A stretch of DNA of 64,000 nucleotides from Campylobacter concisus (GCF_001298465.1 NZ_CP012541.1:868001-932000), one strand, 5' to 3'; shown: positions 1-8,996, numbered from the stretch's first letter. Notes: generated by a model from the letters alone, not told the origin. Numbers and translations are program-made.

Positions 1-383
1 ATATGCACTTCGTCGATTATAAAAATTTTATATCTTGCCATTGCTGGAGCATATTTTGTTTGCTCTATTAGCTCTCTTATATCATCTATCTTTCTGTGGC
101 TAGCCGCGTCCATTTCAATGATGTCCATATGCCTTGACTCATTTGCCATTATGCATTGTGGGCATACTTCACATGGTTTTGAGGTAGGTCCTTTTTCGCA
201 TACTAAAGCTTTTGAAAATATCCTAGCACTCGATGTTTTTCCACTGCCTCTAAGCCCAGAAAATAGATACGCATGACTGATGCGACCTTCGTCAAGTGCG
301 TGTATTAGGCTTTTGCTAACTGCTTCTTGACCTATTAGTTCGTCAAAATTTTTAGGGCGATATTTTAAAGCTAGTGCTTGCAA
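1..383 (-). CDS. dnaX: DNA polymerase III subunit gamma/tau, N-terminal part (cut by window edge)
   Basis: The minus strand from 383 reads QALALKYRPKNFDELIGQ after a TTG start, the typical beginning of DnaX, the clamp-loader ATPase that loads the beta clamp on DNA. About 127 residues lie in the window. Visible are the Walker A motif GLRGSGKTS, the four-cysteine zinc module (C...C..C..C around CEVCPQC), and the start of the Walker B region (IFIIDEVHI) at the edge. The TTG start is chosen because AAGGA lies just upstream and no ATG is near; the protein begins at the family's usual first residues. The rest of the gene is outside the window. Confidence 0.93.
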   Translation of the reverse strand, partial: MQALALKYRPKNFDELIGQEAVSKSLIHALDEGRISHAYLFSGLRGSGKTSSARIFSKALVCEKGPTSKPCEVCPQCIMANESRHMDIIEMDAASHRKIDDIRELIEQTKYAPAMARYKIFIIDEVH

Positions 384-714
384 TGCAGTATCCTTTTTAT
401 AAAGTTCAAGGATTTTATAAAAAAAGGCATAAATTTATGATTATTTATATATTTAATTGGCTTTAAAATTTTTTTATTTTAGTTTAATGAGGGCGGATAA
501 ATTTTTATATGTTTGCATAAAATTCCTAGTGTATTTGCAAAAAATAAAAAATATCCCTTTTTATAATGATCCATAACCGATTAGATTTAAAATTTATAAT
601 AAAAATACATAAAATTTTATGTTAAATATTTAGTATATTTATATGTATTTGTTGAAAAATATTTTAAAGTAAAAGATGCCCTGAGAAATCAAGGCATCAT
701 AAAGTAAGCTTCTT
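384..714. other. AT-rich intergenic region between dnaX and glnA
   Basis: This 331-base stretch has no convincing gene. It lies between the 5' end of dnaX and the 3' end of glnA, both on the minus strand. It holds a TATAAA-like -10 candidate for dnaX at about 416-421 (minus), a TATAAT on the plus strand at 562-567 with no gene in front of it, a perfect 16-base palindrome at 607-622, and the glnA terminator hairpin at 675-698. A small plus-strand RNA is possible but nothing shows it directly. Confidence 0.6.
671..698 (-). terminator. Rho-independent terminator of glnA
   Basis: On the minus strand, GATGCCTTGA and TCAGGGCATC form a 10-base-pair stem (one G-U pair) with a TTTC loop, followed at once by TTTT and further T-rich sequence. 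It starts 17 bases after the glnA stop codon, so it fits glnA transcript ending. Confidence 0.8.
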
Positions 715-2145
715 TTAGCAAGAGAAGCAGGTTTTAAACTCATAAGCGGTTGGACGTGCTTCGTAAGGCCAAACTTGAGTTTCAAATTTGAAGTGCTGAT
801 ATGTATCTATGAAAAGATCGGTCATTATTGGCTTTAAGTATTCATTATCGCGAATTAGTGCTTCTAAACTGCCACGAAGTGTGTGTGGAAGCTGTTCTAT
901 GCCACGCTCTCTGATCTCATCAAGATGAAGTTTAAATAAATTTTCATCCATCGGACCAACTGGCTCGTATTTGTTTTTAACGCCGTCAAGGCCCGCCATT
1001 AACATCGCTGAAAAGGCTAGATAAGGGTTTGCTGTGCTATCTGGAAATCTCATCTCAGCCCTAACTGACTTTTCACCTGAACCATAAGGTATGCGGATAC
1101 TTGCTGAGCGGTTTTGGCTAGAGTATGTTAGGATAGACGGTGCTTCAAAGCCAGGGATTAGGCGTTTGTAGCTGTTTGTGCTTGGGTTAGTAAAGGCTGC
1201 AACGCTTCTTGCGTGTTTTAAAACACCACCAATATAGTATCTTGCGAAATCACTTAAATTTGCGTAGTTGCCCTCTTTATAGAATAAATTTTTACCATCT
1301 TTCCAGACTGATTGATGCACGTGCATGCCGCTTCCGTTATCGCCATAAAGTGGTTTTGGCATAAACGTAACTGTCTTACCGTTTAGGTGAGCGACCATGC
1401 GAACGACGTATTTATAAATTTGGACATTATCGGCGGCTTCGACTAAGTTACCAAATTTTACGCCGATCTCACCTTGTCCTTGAGCGACTTCGTGGTGTCC
1501 TAAAAAGACTTCAAGACCAACTTGCTCTAGAACTTGCATCATCTCGGCTCTTAGATCTACCATGCTGTCGATTGGCTGAGTCATCAAGTAACCGCCTTTT
1601 CTGCGTGGGCGATGACCTGTGTTGTAGCTATCTTTGAAGTCAGTAGCATCGTTCCACTCGCCTTCTTCGCTATCTACTTGATACATCGCGCAGTTTGGAC
1701 TATCGATGATTTTGACATTGTCAAAGACAAAAAATTCATTCTCAGGGCCAAAATACGCCTCGTCACCAAGACCGCTATCTTTTACGTACTGCATTGCTCT
1801 TTTGGCAATTGAGCGAGGGCATTTTTCATAAATTTGACCTTTGTAAATGTCGTAAATATCGCAAAAAACAACAACTGTAATATCGGAAGTAAATGGATCT
1901 AAAAATGCAGTTGTAGCTTCTGGCTTCATTATCATATCGCTCTTATCAATCGGTTGCCAGCCATGCATAGAGCTAGCGTCCATCGGGATGCCATTTATGA
2001 AATTTTCTTTCGTAACAGCTTTTATGTTATAGCTAATGCTATGCCAAGCCCCACCTAAATCAGTAAATCTAAAATCTACAAATTTGACTTCATTTTCTTT
2101 ACAAAAATCAAAAAAATGATCTATATTTTGGACGAATTTTCCCAC
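715..2145 (-). CDS. glnA: Type I glutamine synthetase
   Basis: Glutamine synthetase joins ammonia and glutamate to glutamine using ATP, the central step of nitrogen assimilation; it is a cytoplasmic dodecamer. The 476-residue length is normal. Seen are the beta-grasp N-terminal domain, the metal/glutamate-binding stretch with [13 protein letters not shown], the ATP/glutamate motif [18 protein letters not shown], and NRSASIRIP near the active site. At the place where enteric enzymes have the adenylylated tyrosine (NLYDL), this protein reads NLFKL with Phe at residue 404, so control by adenylylation is not expected. The GTG start is chosen because AAAAGGAG lies just upstream. It stands alone, with its own -10 box and terminator. 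Confidence 0.97.
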   Translation of the reverse strand: MGKFVQNIDHFFDFCKENEVKFVDFRFTDLGGAWHSISYNIKAVTKENFINGIPMDASSMHGWQPIDKSDMIMKPEATTAFLDPFTSDITVVVFCDIYDIYKGQIYEKCPRSIAKRAMQYVKDSGLGDEAYFGPENEFFVFDNVKIIDSPNCAMYQVDSEEGEWNDATDFKDSYNTGHRPRRKGGYLMTQPIDSMVDLRAEMMQVLEQVGLEVFLGHHEVAQGQGEIGVKFGNLVEAADNVQIYKYVVRMVAHLNGKTVTFMPKPLYGDNGSGMHVHQSVWKDGKNLFYKEGNYANLSDFARYYIGGVLKHARSVAAFTNPSTNSYKRLIPGFEAPSILTYSSQNRSASIRIPYGSGEKSVRAEMRFPDSTANPYLAFSAMLMAGLDGVKNKYEPVGPMDENLFKLHLDEIRERGIEQLPHTLRGSLEALIRDNEYLKPIMTDLFIDTYQHFKFETQVWPYEARPTAYEFKTCFSC

Positions 2146-2177
2146 TTTTTTCTCCTTTTAATTTTTAAATTTTTCGT

Positions 2178-2183
2178 ATTCTA
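2178..2183 (-). promoter_or_regulatory. Probable -10 box of glnA
   Basis: On the minus strand the sequence GATAGAATACG holds TAGAAT about 33 bases before the glnA start, in T/A-rich context, as in Campylobacter sigma-70 promoters, which often lack a clear -35. Assigned by position and sequence only. Confidence 0.45.
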
Positions 2184-2233
2184 TCATAAAACCTAATATT
2201 TAAGATTAAATTTATATTTTATTTGAACCCAAT

Positions 2234-3013
2234 CTAAAATTTTACTAATTCTCTATCTCTATTTTTAAAAATAGCACATTTTGAATAGCCTAAATCTCTA
2301 GCTATTTGCTCGCAAATTTCACCATTTTTACCGATATCTTCTTTTGCGTGAGCATCTGAGCCAAAGGTGATGGTTATATCTTTTTCGGCTATTAGTTCAA
2401 GTAAATTTACGCTTGGATATTGCTCGCCGATAGGCTTTCTAAAGCCGGCGGCATTTATCTCAACAACTAAATCTGCTTCTTTTATCGCTTTTATGGCGTT
2501 TTTGGCTAGGATCCTGACATCTTTTTTAGGTAAAAATTTAAAGAGTTTTAAAAGATCGATGTGCCCCATAATGTCAAATTTACCAAGTTTGGCTGATCTT
2601 TCTATGTGGTCAAAATACTCTTGCCAAATTTGATCCAAGTCTTTGCCCTCGTATCCGCCGATAAATTCAGGGTTGTCAAACGCCCAGCCGTTAAAAAAAT
2701 GCACAGAGCCTATCAGATAATCAACCTTTCTAGCAAAAACTCGCTCGTCCATAAAACCATCTAAAAAGTCCATCTCGTAGCCAAGTAAAATTTCTATCTC
2801 ACCGCTAAATTCGTCTCTTAAACGTAAAATTTCGTCTTCGTAGCTTTGCATCTCTTCAAATTTCATCCTATAAGCTTCATCGTAGTTCATCGGCGCGTGA
2901 TCGCTAAAGCCAAAGTATTTTGTGCCAGCTTTTATGGCGCATCTCACAAATTCTAGCGGTTCGCCAACTGCGTGGTTGCAAAGAGGTGTGTGGTTGTGAA
3001 GATCGACGGTCAT
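2234..3013 (-). CDS. hisK: PHP-family histidinol-phosphatase
   Basis: This 259-residue protein belongs to the PHP (polymerase and histidinol phosphatase) superfamily of metal-dependent phosphoesterases. The N-terminus VDLHNHTPLCNH holds the first metal-binding histidines; FSDHAPM, GYEMDF, GSVHF, GHIDLLK and GSDAH are the later ligand motifs. The HisK/HisJ branch removes phosphate from histidinol phosphate in histidine synthesis; the motif set fits that branch, but other PHP phosphatases look similar. No other his gene is beside it (hisS at 36 kb is a tRNA ligase). The ATG lies close to a GGCTAAAA stretch without a strong ribosome site. Confidence 0.8.
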   Translation of the reverse strand: MTVDLHNHTPLCNHAVGEPLEFVRCAIKAGTKYFGFSDHAPMNYDEAYRMKFEEMQSYEDEILRLRDEFSGEIEILLGYEMDFLDGFMDERVFARKVDYLIGSVHFFNGWAFDNPEFIGGYEGKDLDQIWQEYFDHIERSAKLGKFDIMGHIDLLKLFKFLPKKDVRILAKNAIKAIKEADLVVEINAAGFRKPIGEQYPSVNLLELIAEKDITITFGSDAHAKEDIGKNGEICEQIARDLGYSKCAIFKNRDRELVKF

Positions 3014-3117
3014 TTTTAGCCTTTTAAAGTCGTTTATTTTTCAAAAATGCTACCTAAAATTTGATAAATTTAAAGATAAACGCATACTTTTTAAACTTTC
3101 TTTTTATTTAAATCCTA

Positions 3118-3123
3118 TATAAT
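3118..3123 (+). promoter_or_regulatory. Probable -10 box of cheZ
   Basis: TATAAT in a T-rich stretch lies 26 bases before the cheZ ATG, with AGGAG between them. This is a good match to the sigma-70 -10 element. It probably drives the cheZ-U32-purE run. Confidence 0.55.
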
Positions 3124-3149
3124 CAAGCCAAATTTTATTAGGAGCTTTT

Positions 3150-3908
3150 ATGACCCAAGAGGAACTTGACGCGCTTATGGCGGGCGGATTAGAGGATGAT
3201 TCAGGTGATACTAAAGATGCCAGCCAAGAGGTCGCGGACGTCAAAGAGGAAACAGACGAGGTAGCAAAAGTTGCAGAGGCAATTAGTGCTAAAGCAGATG
3301 AGTCACAAGCAAAGTCAGAGAGTAGCTCAAAACAGAGCGAAAACTACAGAGTGAGTGCAGACGGCGTTTGGCCACCACCACCACCTACTGAAGACCATAA
3401 AATGGTACATCAGCTTGACGATGTGACAAGAGATAGCGAAGAGAAAGCTACTCAGATGTTTGACAAGCTTGAGACGATAAATAACTTTTTTATGGATGCT
3501 GAGAGCGACTCAAACAGCCTAAAAGACGCAATAAACTCAAATGTTGAGCTATTTACGACACTAAGTGAGAAATTTCCAAATATTGCCGCATTTAGCGAAG
3601 CTTTAGAGAAAAACAACTCGCTTCTTGGCACGATCGATAACATCATCTCAAATTTACAAATGGGACAAGATGAGATCATGATGGCTATGGATATGATGCA
3701 GTATCAAGACATCCACAGGCAAAAGATCGAACGTGTTATCAACGTTATGAGAGCACTTAGCAAATATATGAATACCTTGTTTGAAGGTCGTATCGATGAT
3801 GATAAACGCGTTGGCTCTGCTGTTCATATCGCTGGTGATACAACAACAGAAAACCTTGTCAGTAACGACGACATCGAAGCCTTGATAGAAAGTCTGGGTA
3901 AAAAATAG
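3150..3908 (+). CDS. cheZ: CheY-P phosphatase CheZ (epsilonproteobacterial type)
   Basis: CheZ speeds removal of phosphate from the chemotaxis regulator CheY. The core helix QYQDIHRQKIERV carries the D-x3-Q pair (Asp187, Gln191) that acts in catalysis in enteric CheZ. An acidic, low-complexity linker (about residues 14-65) and a proline run (WPPPPP) precede it. The C-terminus DDIEALIESLGKK resembles the CheY-binding tail of CheZ. The N-terminus TQEELDALMAGG looks like the CheY-binding peptide of FliM, so CheY may be bound at both ends. AGGAG precedes the ATG. The following U32 gene starts on the last base of the stop codon. Gene order next to glnA matches C. jejuni. Confidence 0.87.
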   Translation: MTQEELDALMAGGLEDDSGDTKDASQEVADVKEETDEVAKVAEAISAKADESQAKSESSSKQSENYRVSADGVWPPPPPTEDHKMVHQLDDVTRDSEEKATQMFDKLETINNFFMDAESDSNSLKDAINSNVELFTTLSEKFPNIAAFSEALEKNNSLLGTIDNIISNLQMGQDEIMMAMDMMQYQDIHRQKIERVINVMRALSKYMNTLFEGRIDDDKRVGSAVHIAGDTTTENLVSNDDIEALIESLGKK

Positions 3909-5167
3909 TGCTAAAAAGGCCTGAGCTTTTATCTCCAGCTGGAAATTTAACAAAACTTAAAATCGCCCTTGAATACGGAGCCGACGCCGTTTATGGCTCA
4001 GTGGCTAGCTTTTCGCTAAGGACTAGATCGGCAAGGGAGTTTAACCTTGAGACTTTCAAAGAGGCGATAGACTACACACACGAAAAGGGAAAGAAATTTT
4101 ATGCGACCATAAATGCCTTTCCTTTTAACTCTCAGATAGAGCCGCTAAAAAGGCACTTGCAAACCATCTCAGCGATGAAGCCAGACGCCTTTATCATCGC
4201 AACTCCAGGCGTCATGAGCCTAGCAAAAGAGATCGCTCCAGATATCGAGATACACCTCTCTACTCAGGCAAACGTTATGAACGTGCTGGACGCTAAAATT
4301 TATCACGATATGGGCGCAAAACGCATCGTCGTGGCACGTGAGATGAATTTAAAAGATGTTATAAAGATAAAAGAAGAAATTCCAACCCTTGATATCGAAA
4401 TTTTCGTCCATGGCTCGATGTGCTTTGCCTACTCTGGCAGGTGCTTAGTAAGCTCAGTGCAAAGCGGACGTATGTCAAACCGCGGCAGCTGCGCAAACGA
4501 CTGCAGATTTAAGTATGAACTCTACGCCAAAAACGAAGAGAGTGGCGTGCTTTTTCGCTTAGAAGAGGATGAAAACGGCACTCACATCATGAACTCAAAG
4601 GATCTTTGCCTCATCTCGCACATCAAAGAGATCGTTGATAGCGGCGTGATAGATAGCTTTAAGATAGAGGGCCGCACAAAGAGCGAGTACTACGCAGCCT
4701 GCACAGCAAGAGCCTATAAAATGGCGATAGATGACGCCATGGATGATAAATTTGACGCGCAAATTTATGAAAATGAGATAAATACGCTGAAAAATCGCGG
4801 CTTTACAGATGGATACTTAGTGCATAGACCTTATGAACGAACCGATACGCAAAATCACCTTAGTAGCCTAGAAGAGGGCACACATCAGGTAAATGCAATA
4901 AGTGAAGATGGCGAGTTTTTTAAGTGTAAATATAAAATTTTTCCAGGCAATAGCTACGAGATCGTGGCTCCTACTAGATCGGTTATAGAAGATAGTGAAA
5001 ATGAAATCTCAAAGGTTTATTCACAAGAGGGCAAGAAATTTATCAAATTTAAACAGCTCATCACCAAAAAAGGTAAGGTCATGAGTGAAATTCATAGTGG
5101 CAATGAAAATGAGATAAGCCTTGGTATTAAGCTACCAAAATTTAGCTTTTTAAGGGAGAAAATATGA
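3908..5167 (+). CDS. U32-family peptidase / RNA hydroxylation protein (TrhP/YegQ-like)
   Basis: A 419-residue protein of the U32 family, once called collagenase-like peptidases. The opening RPELLSPAGNLTKLKIALEYGADAVY type sequence is the TIM-barrel start, and FVHGSMCFAYSGRCLVSS is the U32 signature with its conserved cysteines. Two more cysteines follow (GSCANDCR), fitting a Cys-rich metal site. In enteric bacteria, members (TrhP, RlhA) act in hydroxylation of tRNA U34 or 23S rRNA C2501; which activity this one has cannot be told here. The GTG start overlaps the cheZ stop by one base. Its 3' end overlaps purE by four bases, so the genes are probably co-transcribed. Confidence 0.85.
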   Translation: MLKRPELLSPAGNLTKLKIALEYGADAVYGSVASFSLRTRSAREFNLETFKEAIDYTHEKGKKFYATINAFPFNSQIEPLKRHLQTISAMKPDAFIIATPGVMSLAKEIAPDIEIHLSTQANVMNVLDAKIYHDMGAKRIVVAREMNLKDVIKIKEEIPTLDIEIFVHGSMCFAYSGRCLVSSVQSGRMSNRGSCANDCRFKYELYAKNEESGVLFRLEEDENGTHIMNSKDLCLISHIKEIVDSGVIDSFKIEGRTKSEYYAACTARAYKMAIDDAMDDKFDAQIYENEINTLKNRGFTDGYLVHRPYERTDTQNHLSSLEEGTHQVNAISEDGEFFKCKYKIFPGNSYEIVAPTRSVIEDSENEISKVYSQEGKKFIKFKQLITKKGKVMSEIHSGNENEISLGIKLPKFSFLREKI

Positions 5168-5658
5168 AATTTGTTTCTATTATAATGGGAAGTAAAAGTG
5201 ACTATGAGATAGTTAGTGAGGCGGCAAAAACTCTTGAAAAATTTGGCGTAAAATATGAACTAATAATCAGCTCAGCCCACAGAAGTCCAAAAAGAACTAG
5301 CGAGTACGTCGCAAATGCTGAGAAAAAGGGTGCAAAAGTCTTTATCGCAGCTGCTGGTATGGCGGCTCACTTGGCTGGTGCGATTGCTGCAAATACTACA
5401 AAGCCAGTGATCGGCATACCAATGGCTGGCTCAGCTCTAAGCGGCGTTGATGCACTTTACTCAACTGTGCAAATGCCAAGTGGTATGCCAGTGGCGACCT
5501 TAGCTATCGGCAAGGCTGGAGCGATAAATGCAGCCTATTTGGCGGTGCAAATTTTAGCCCTTGAAGATGAGGGGTTAGCAAGTGCTCTAAAAGCTGACAG
5601 AGAGGCGAAGATAAAGGCTTTAGAGGAAGATTCTTCAAAGGTTGAAGTGATACTGTAA
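5164..5658 (+). CDS. purE: N5-carboxyaminoimidazole ribonucleotide mutase PurE
   Basis: PurE moves the carboxyl group of N5-CAIR to form CAIR in purine synthesis. The 164-residue length is that of class I PurE. Motifs seen are IIMGSKSDYEI near the N-terminus (phosphate-binding loop), SSAHRSP with the catalytic histidine, AAAGMAAHLAG, and the GIPM region. It overlaps the upstream U32 gene by ATGA, and AGGGAG precedes its ATG. The next gene starts 12 bases downstream behind AAGGAG. Confidence 0.95.
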   Translation: MKFVSIIMGSKSDYEIVSEAAKTLEKFGVKYELIISSAHRSPKRTSEYVANAEKKGAKVFIAAAGMAAHLAGAIAANTTKPVIGIPMAGSALSGVDALYSTVQMPSGMPVATLAIGKAGAINAAYLAVQILALEDEGLASALKADREAKIKALEEDSSKVEVIL

Positions 5659-5670
5659 AAAGGAGAAGCG

Positions 5671-6144
5671 GTGCAGACATATCTTGGTGTTGATGAATTT
5701 TGCAAACTTGTGCACTTAGAGCGTGAAGTTATCGAAGATATGATAAATCGTGGCGTTTTGAAAACCAAAGAGGAAAATGGAGAAATTTTGATAGAAGCGA
5801 GCGAAGGAACGATGAGCGTGGTGCCTAGTGTTTCGCAAAATTTATCCTTGCAGCCGCAAAGCCAAGATGGTATCAGCTTTGTTGAAAAGACGATCGGAAC
5901 GATATTAAATTTACACGAAAAGGTGCTTGACGCAAAGGATGAGACACTTGAAACCTTAAGAAATGAGAATAAATTTTTAAAAGAAGCGCTTATTTCTATG
6001 CAAGAGCTCTATGACGAAGATAGAAAAACGGTAGAAACTCTTACAAAACAGCTTAAAATTTCACAAGAGGAAGTTGAATTTTTAAAACGAAAATACAAGC
6101 TAATGTGGAACCAAGCGGTTGAAAATTTTAACGGACAGAAGTAG
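5671..6144 (+). CDS. Coiled-coil protein, DUF3972-like
   Basis: A 157-residue soluble protein without a recognised catalytic motif. The N-terminal 30 or so residues (TYLGVDEFCKLVHLEREVI) look like a small helix-turn-helix of the MerR type: a helix, a turn, then a residue pattern giving VLKTKEENGEILI. Residues from about 75 to the end are strongly heptad-like, rich in K, E and L, predicting a long coiled coil. It resembles a family of unknown function (DUF3972) that sits at this place, between purE and glyQ, in campylobacters. The GTG start has AAGGAG seven bases upstream. A role cannot be assigned. Confidence 0.6.
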   Translation: MQTYLGVDEFCKLVHLEREVIEDMINRGVLKTKEENGEILIEASEGTMSVVPSVSQNLSLQPQSQDGISFVEKTIGTILNLHEKVLDAKDETLETLRNENKFLKEALISMQELYDEDRKTVETLTKQLKISQEEVEFLKRKYKLMWNQAVENFNGQK

Positions 6145-6147
6145 TTT

Positions 6148-6567
6148 ATGAAGATTATAAATTTAGAGGATAGCTTTGAAATTTACGGAGCAAAAACTCG
6201 CACTAAAAATGAAGATGAGATAGGTGGCAAGGGTAAAATTCCAGCTCTATGGTCTAAATTTATGAGTGAGCACTATGATGGCAAGAGTGAAATTTATAGC
6301 GTTTACTGCAACTACGAAAGCGATTTTGATGGACATTACGATAACTTCATCGGCACAAGATCAAGCCATAAAAGTGATGAAATTCTAGAGATAAAAAGTG
6401 GCAAATACGCCGTTTTTAGTTTTGTAAGAGAGCCGCAAAATGTAGCAAAATTTTGGGGTGAAATTTGGAAATATTTTGAAAGTAGTGAGCTAAAAAGAGC
6501 CTATGAAACGGACTTTGAGCTTTACGGTAGCGACGAGATAAAAATTTTTATATCTATTTTAGGTTAG
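6148..6567 (+). CDS. GyrI-like / integron-associated effector-binding domain protein
   Basis: A stand-alone 139-residue effector-binding protein. The pattern of a strand pair, then IPALWSKFMSE, then SVYCNYESDFDGHYDNFIG, then IKSGKYAVFSFV, and then a helix with FWGEIWKYF is that of the SOUL/GyrI-like ligand-binding fold seen at the C-terminus of some AraC-type regulators and as single-domain integron proteins. No DNA-binding domain is attached. It starts three bases after the previous gene and ends five bases before an AbgT transporter, so the two may share a transcript and a small-molecule theme. The ligand is unknown. Confidence 0.65.
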   Translation: MKIINLEDSFEIYGAKTRTKNEDEIGGKGKIPALWSKFMSEHYDGKSEIYSVYCNYESDFDGHYDNFIGTRSSHKSDEILEIKSGKYAVFSFVREPQNVAKFWGEIWKYFESSELKRAYETDFELYGSDEIKIFISILG

Positions 6568-6572
6568 GTAAA

Positions 6573-8111
6573 ATGAATAAAAAAAATAATAGTTCAATCT
6601 TAAGTTTTATTGAAAATTTTGGTAACAAATTGCCAAATCCAACTATGCTTTTTATATATCTTTCGATTATTACGATAATAGTATCATTTGTGTTAGAAAA
6701 AATGGGCGTTGGCGTAAGCTATCAGGCTATCAAAGATGGACAAATATCACAGCTTAATGCAAATGTTATAAATTTGCTTTCTGCTGATAGTCTTAGATCT
6801 TTTGTTTCGTCTGTGCTTAAGAATTTTACTAATTTTTATCCTTTGGGAGTAGTCTTTGCGATTATTCTAGGTATTGGTATTGCAGACAAGTCTGGACTTT
6901 TATCAGCACTTATGACAAAGATTGCCTTAAAATCTTCCAAAATATGGGTAACCCCAATCGTTATTTTTCTTGGTGTAATGTCAAATGTTGCTTCCTCAGT
7001 TGGCTATGTTGTACTAATCCCGCTCGGAGCTATTTTATTTGCTGGATTTGGTCGCCATCCAATTGCTGGATTAGCTGCTGCTTTTGCTGGTGTTAGCGGC
7101 GGCTGGTCGGCAAATTTATTAATCGGTACAAATGACCCTATGTTTGCAGCATTTTCTATGCAAGCAGCTAGCGTGTTAAATCCGGATTATGTGGTACTAG
7201 CAACTGCAAATTGGTATTTTATGATCGCTTCGACATTTTTGATCGTATTTGTTGGCTGGTTTGTAACGGATAAAATCGTAGAGCCTAGGCTTGGAAAATT
7301 TGATTTTTTGGGTGATTTTAGCTTACAAGAGCATAGCGAGATAAGTGCAGAGCAAAAACGTGGCTTAAAATTTTCGCTAATAGCATTGATTGTTTTTGTG
7401 ATTTTACTGCTTGTGGCTATTTTACCTTCAGGCTCTTTATTTGGAGCAAAAGGCAATGAAAGCTTTATGAAATCTACTTTTATGCATTCTATTGTTGTTT
7501 TTATGATGTTACTTTTTATAGTGGTAGGTGTCGCTTACGGTGTAGGTGCTAGGAGTATAAAAAGCAGTAATGACGCCATAAAATTTATGGAGCAATCTAT
7601 TTCTGAGCTATCAGGATTTTTGGTTTTGATATTTTTTGCAGCCCAATTTACATATCTTTTTAATACCTCAAATATTGGGCTAGTGCTTTCTATAAAAGGT
7701 TCTATTTTTCTAAAAGAGATTGGATTGACTGGACTTAGCCTTATTATAGTTTTTATTTTCTTGATCGCTTTTATAAATTTATTTATAGCTGTTGATTCTG
7801 CAAAGTGGGCTATGATGGCTCCAATTTTTGTACCAATGTTTATGAATCTTGGACTCTCACCAGAGCTTACACAGGCTGCTTTTAGAATAGGCGACTCTAC
7901 TACAAATATCATAACGCCTTTGATGCCATTTTTTGTTTTGATAGTAGCTTTTATGCAAAAATACAATAAAGAGTTAAAAATCGGATCAGTAGTTTCTATT
8001 ATGCTTCCTTATACGGTTGCATTTTTAATTTCTTGGACAGCATTAATGTCATTTTGGTACATTTTTGATCTACCGCTAGGACCTGGTGCAGTTATACACT
8101 ATGTAAAGTAA
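6573..8111 (+). CDS. abgT: AbgT-family transporter
   Basis: A 512-residue inner-membrane protein with about eleven hydrophobic segments. GNKLPNPTMLFIYLSI near the N-terminus, SSVGYVVLIPLGA, and GDSTTNIITPLMPFF near the C-terminus are family hallmarks. AbgT-family members take up p-aminobenzoyl-glutamate in E. coli or export sulfonamides and related antimetabolites (MtrF, YdaH); the substrate here is not known, so the symbol is a family label. In C. jejuni the flanking genes (purE side and glyQ) lie close together without a transporter, so this and the GyrI-like gene look like an insertion in a conserved block. Codon use looks a little more AT-rich than its neighbours. Confidence 0.87.
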   Translation: MNKKNNSSILSFIENFGNKLPNPTMLFIYLSIITIIVSFVLEKMGVGVSYQAIKDGQISQLNANVINLLSADSLRSFVSSVLKNFTNFYPLGVVFAIILGIGIADKSGLLSALMTKIALKSSKIWVTPIVIFLGVMSNVASSVGYVVLIPLGAILFAGFGRHPIAGLAAAFAGVSGGWSANLLIGTNDPMFAAFSMQAASVLNPDYVVLATANWYFMIASTFLIVFVGWFVTDKIVEPRLGKFDFLGDFSLQEHSEISAEQKRGLKFSLIALIVFVILLLVAILPSGSLFGAKGNESFMKSTFMHSIVVFMMLLFIVVGVAYGVGARSIKSSNDAIKFMEQSISELSGFLVLIFFAAQFTYLFNTSNIGLVLSIKGSIFLKEIGLTGLSLIIVFIFLIAFINLFIAVDSAKWAMMAPIFVPMFMNLGLSPELTQAAFRIGDSTTNIITPLMPFFVLIVAFMQKYNKELKIGSVVSIMLPYTVAFLISWTALMSFWYIFDLPLGPGAVIHYVK

Positions 8112-8129
8112 AATTTTAAAAGGAAAGCA

Positions 8130-8990
8130 ATGACATTTTCACAAATAATATTAACCCTTCAAAACTATTGGCAAAAGCAAGGTTGCGTTATACTTCAGCC
8201 ATACGATATGCCTGCTGGTGCTGGTACTTATCATCAAGCGACTTTTTTAAGAAGCCTCGGACCAAAGCCGTGGGCTACTGCATACGTAGCTCCAAGCCGC
8301 CGTCCGACTGATGGCAGATACGGTGAAAATCCAAACCGCCTAGGCGCTTATTATCAGTTTCAAGTACTCATAAAACCAAGTCCAGAAAATATCCAAGAGC
8401 TTTATCTAAAAAGTCTTGAAAAGCTTGGGTTAAATTTGAAAAATCACGACATCCGCTTCGTCGAGGATAACTGGGAGAGTCCGACGCTTGGTGCTTGGGG
8501 ACTTGGCTGGGAGGTCTGGCTAGATGGTATGGAAGTGACGCAGTTTACGTATTTTCAACAAGTGGGTGGCATCGCATGCGAGCTGATCTCTGGTGAGATA
8601 ACATACGGCCTTGAACGTTTGGCCATGTATCTCCAAGACGTAAATAGTGTCTACGACATCGTTTGGGATGACAGGGATGGAAGCATCGTAACATACGCCG
8701 ATGTGCATAAGCAAGGCGAGTACGAGTGGAGTAAATATAACTTTGAAGTGGCAAATGTTGATATGCTTTTTAACCAGTTTGAAAATGCATTTAACGAGTG
8801 CAAACGCTGCTTAGAGGCTAAAATTTCACTGCCAGCGTATGATTATTGCATGCTTGCGGCGCATACGTTTAACGTCCTTGACGCGCGCGGAGCGATCAGC
8901 GTAACGCAAAGGCAAGACTATATCCTAAAAATTCGAGAGCTTGCAAAAGAGTGTGCGCTAACTTATAAAGAGAGCCTAGAGCAAAAGTAA
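8130..8990 (+). CDS. glyQ: Glycyl-tRNA synthetase alpha subunit
   Basis: The alpha subunit of the bacterial alpha2beta2 glycyl-tRNA synthetase, which carries the class II catalytic core and charges tRNA-Gly. The 286 residues start [18 protein letters not shown] and contain [13 protein letters not shown], the motif 2 region, and [13 protein letters not shown] (motif 3), all typical. AAAGGAAAG precedes the ATG. The beta subunit gene glyS is not in the window, as usual for split glyQ/glyS in campylobacters. The Nif3-like gene follows after six bases. Confidence 0.97.
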   Translation: MTFSQIILTLQNYWQKQGCVILQPYDMPAGAGTYHQATFLRSLGPKPWATAYVAPSRRPTDGRYGENPNRLGAYYQFQVLIKPSPENIQELYLKSLEKLGLNLKNHDIRFVEDNWESPTLGAWGLGWEVWLDGMEVTQFTYFQQVGGIACELISGEITYGLERLAMYLQDVNSVYDIVWDDRDGSIVTYADVHKQGEYEWSKYNFEVANVDMLFNQFENAFNECKRCLEAKISLPAYDYCMLAAHTFNVLDARGAISVTQRQDYILKIRELAKECALTYKESLEQK

Positions 8991-8996
8991 AATTTT

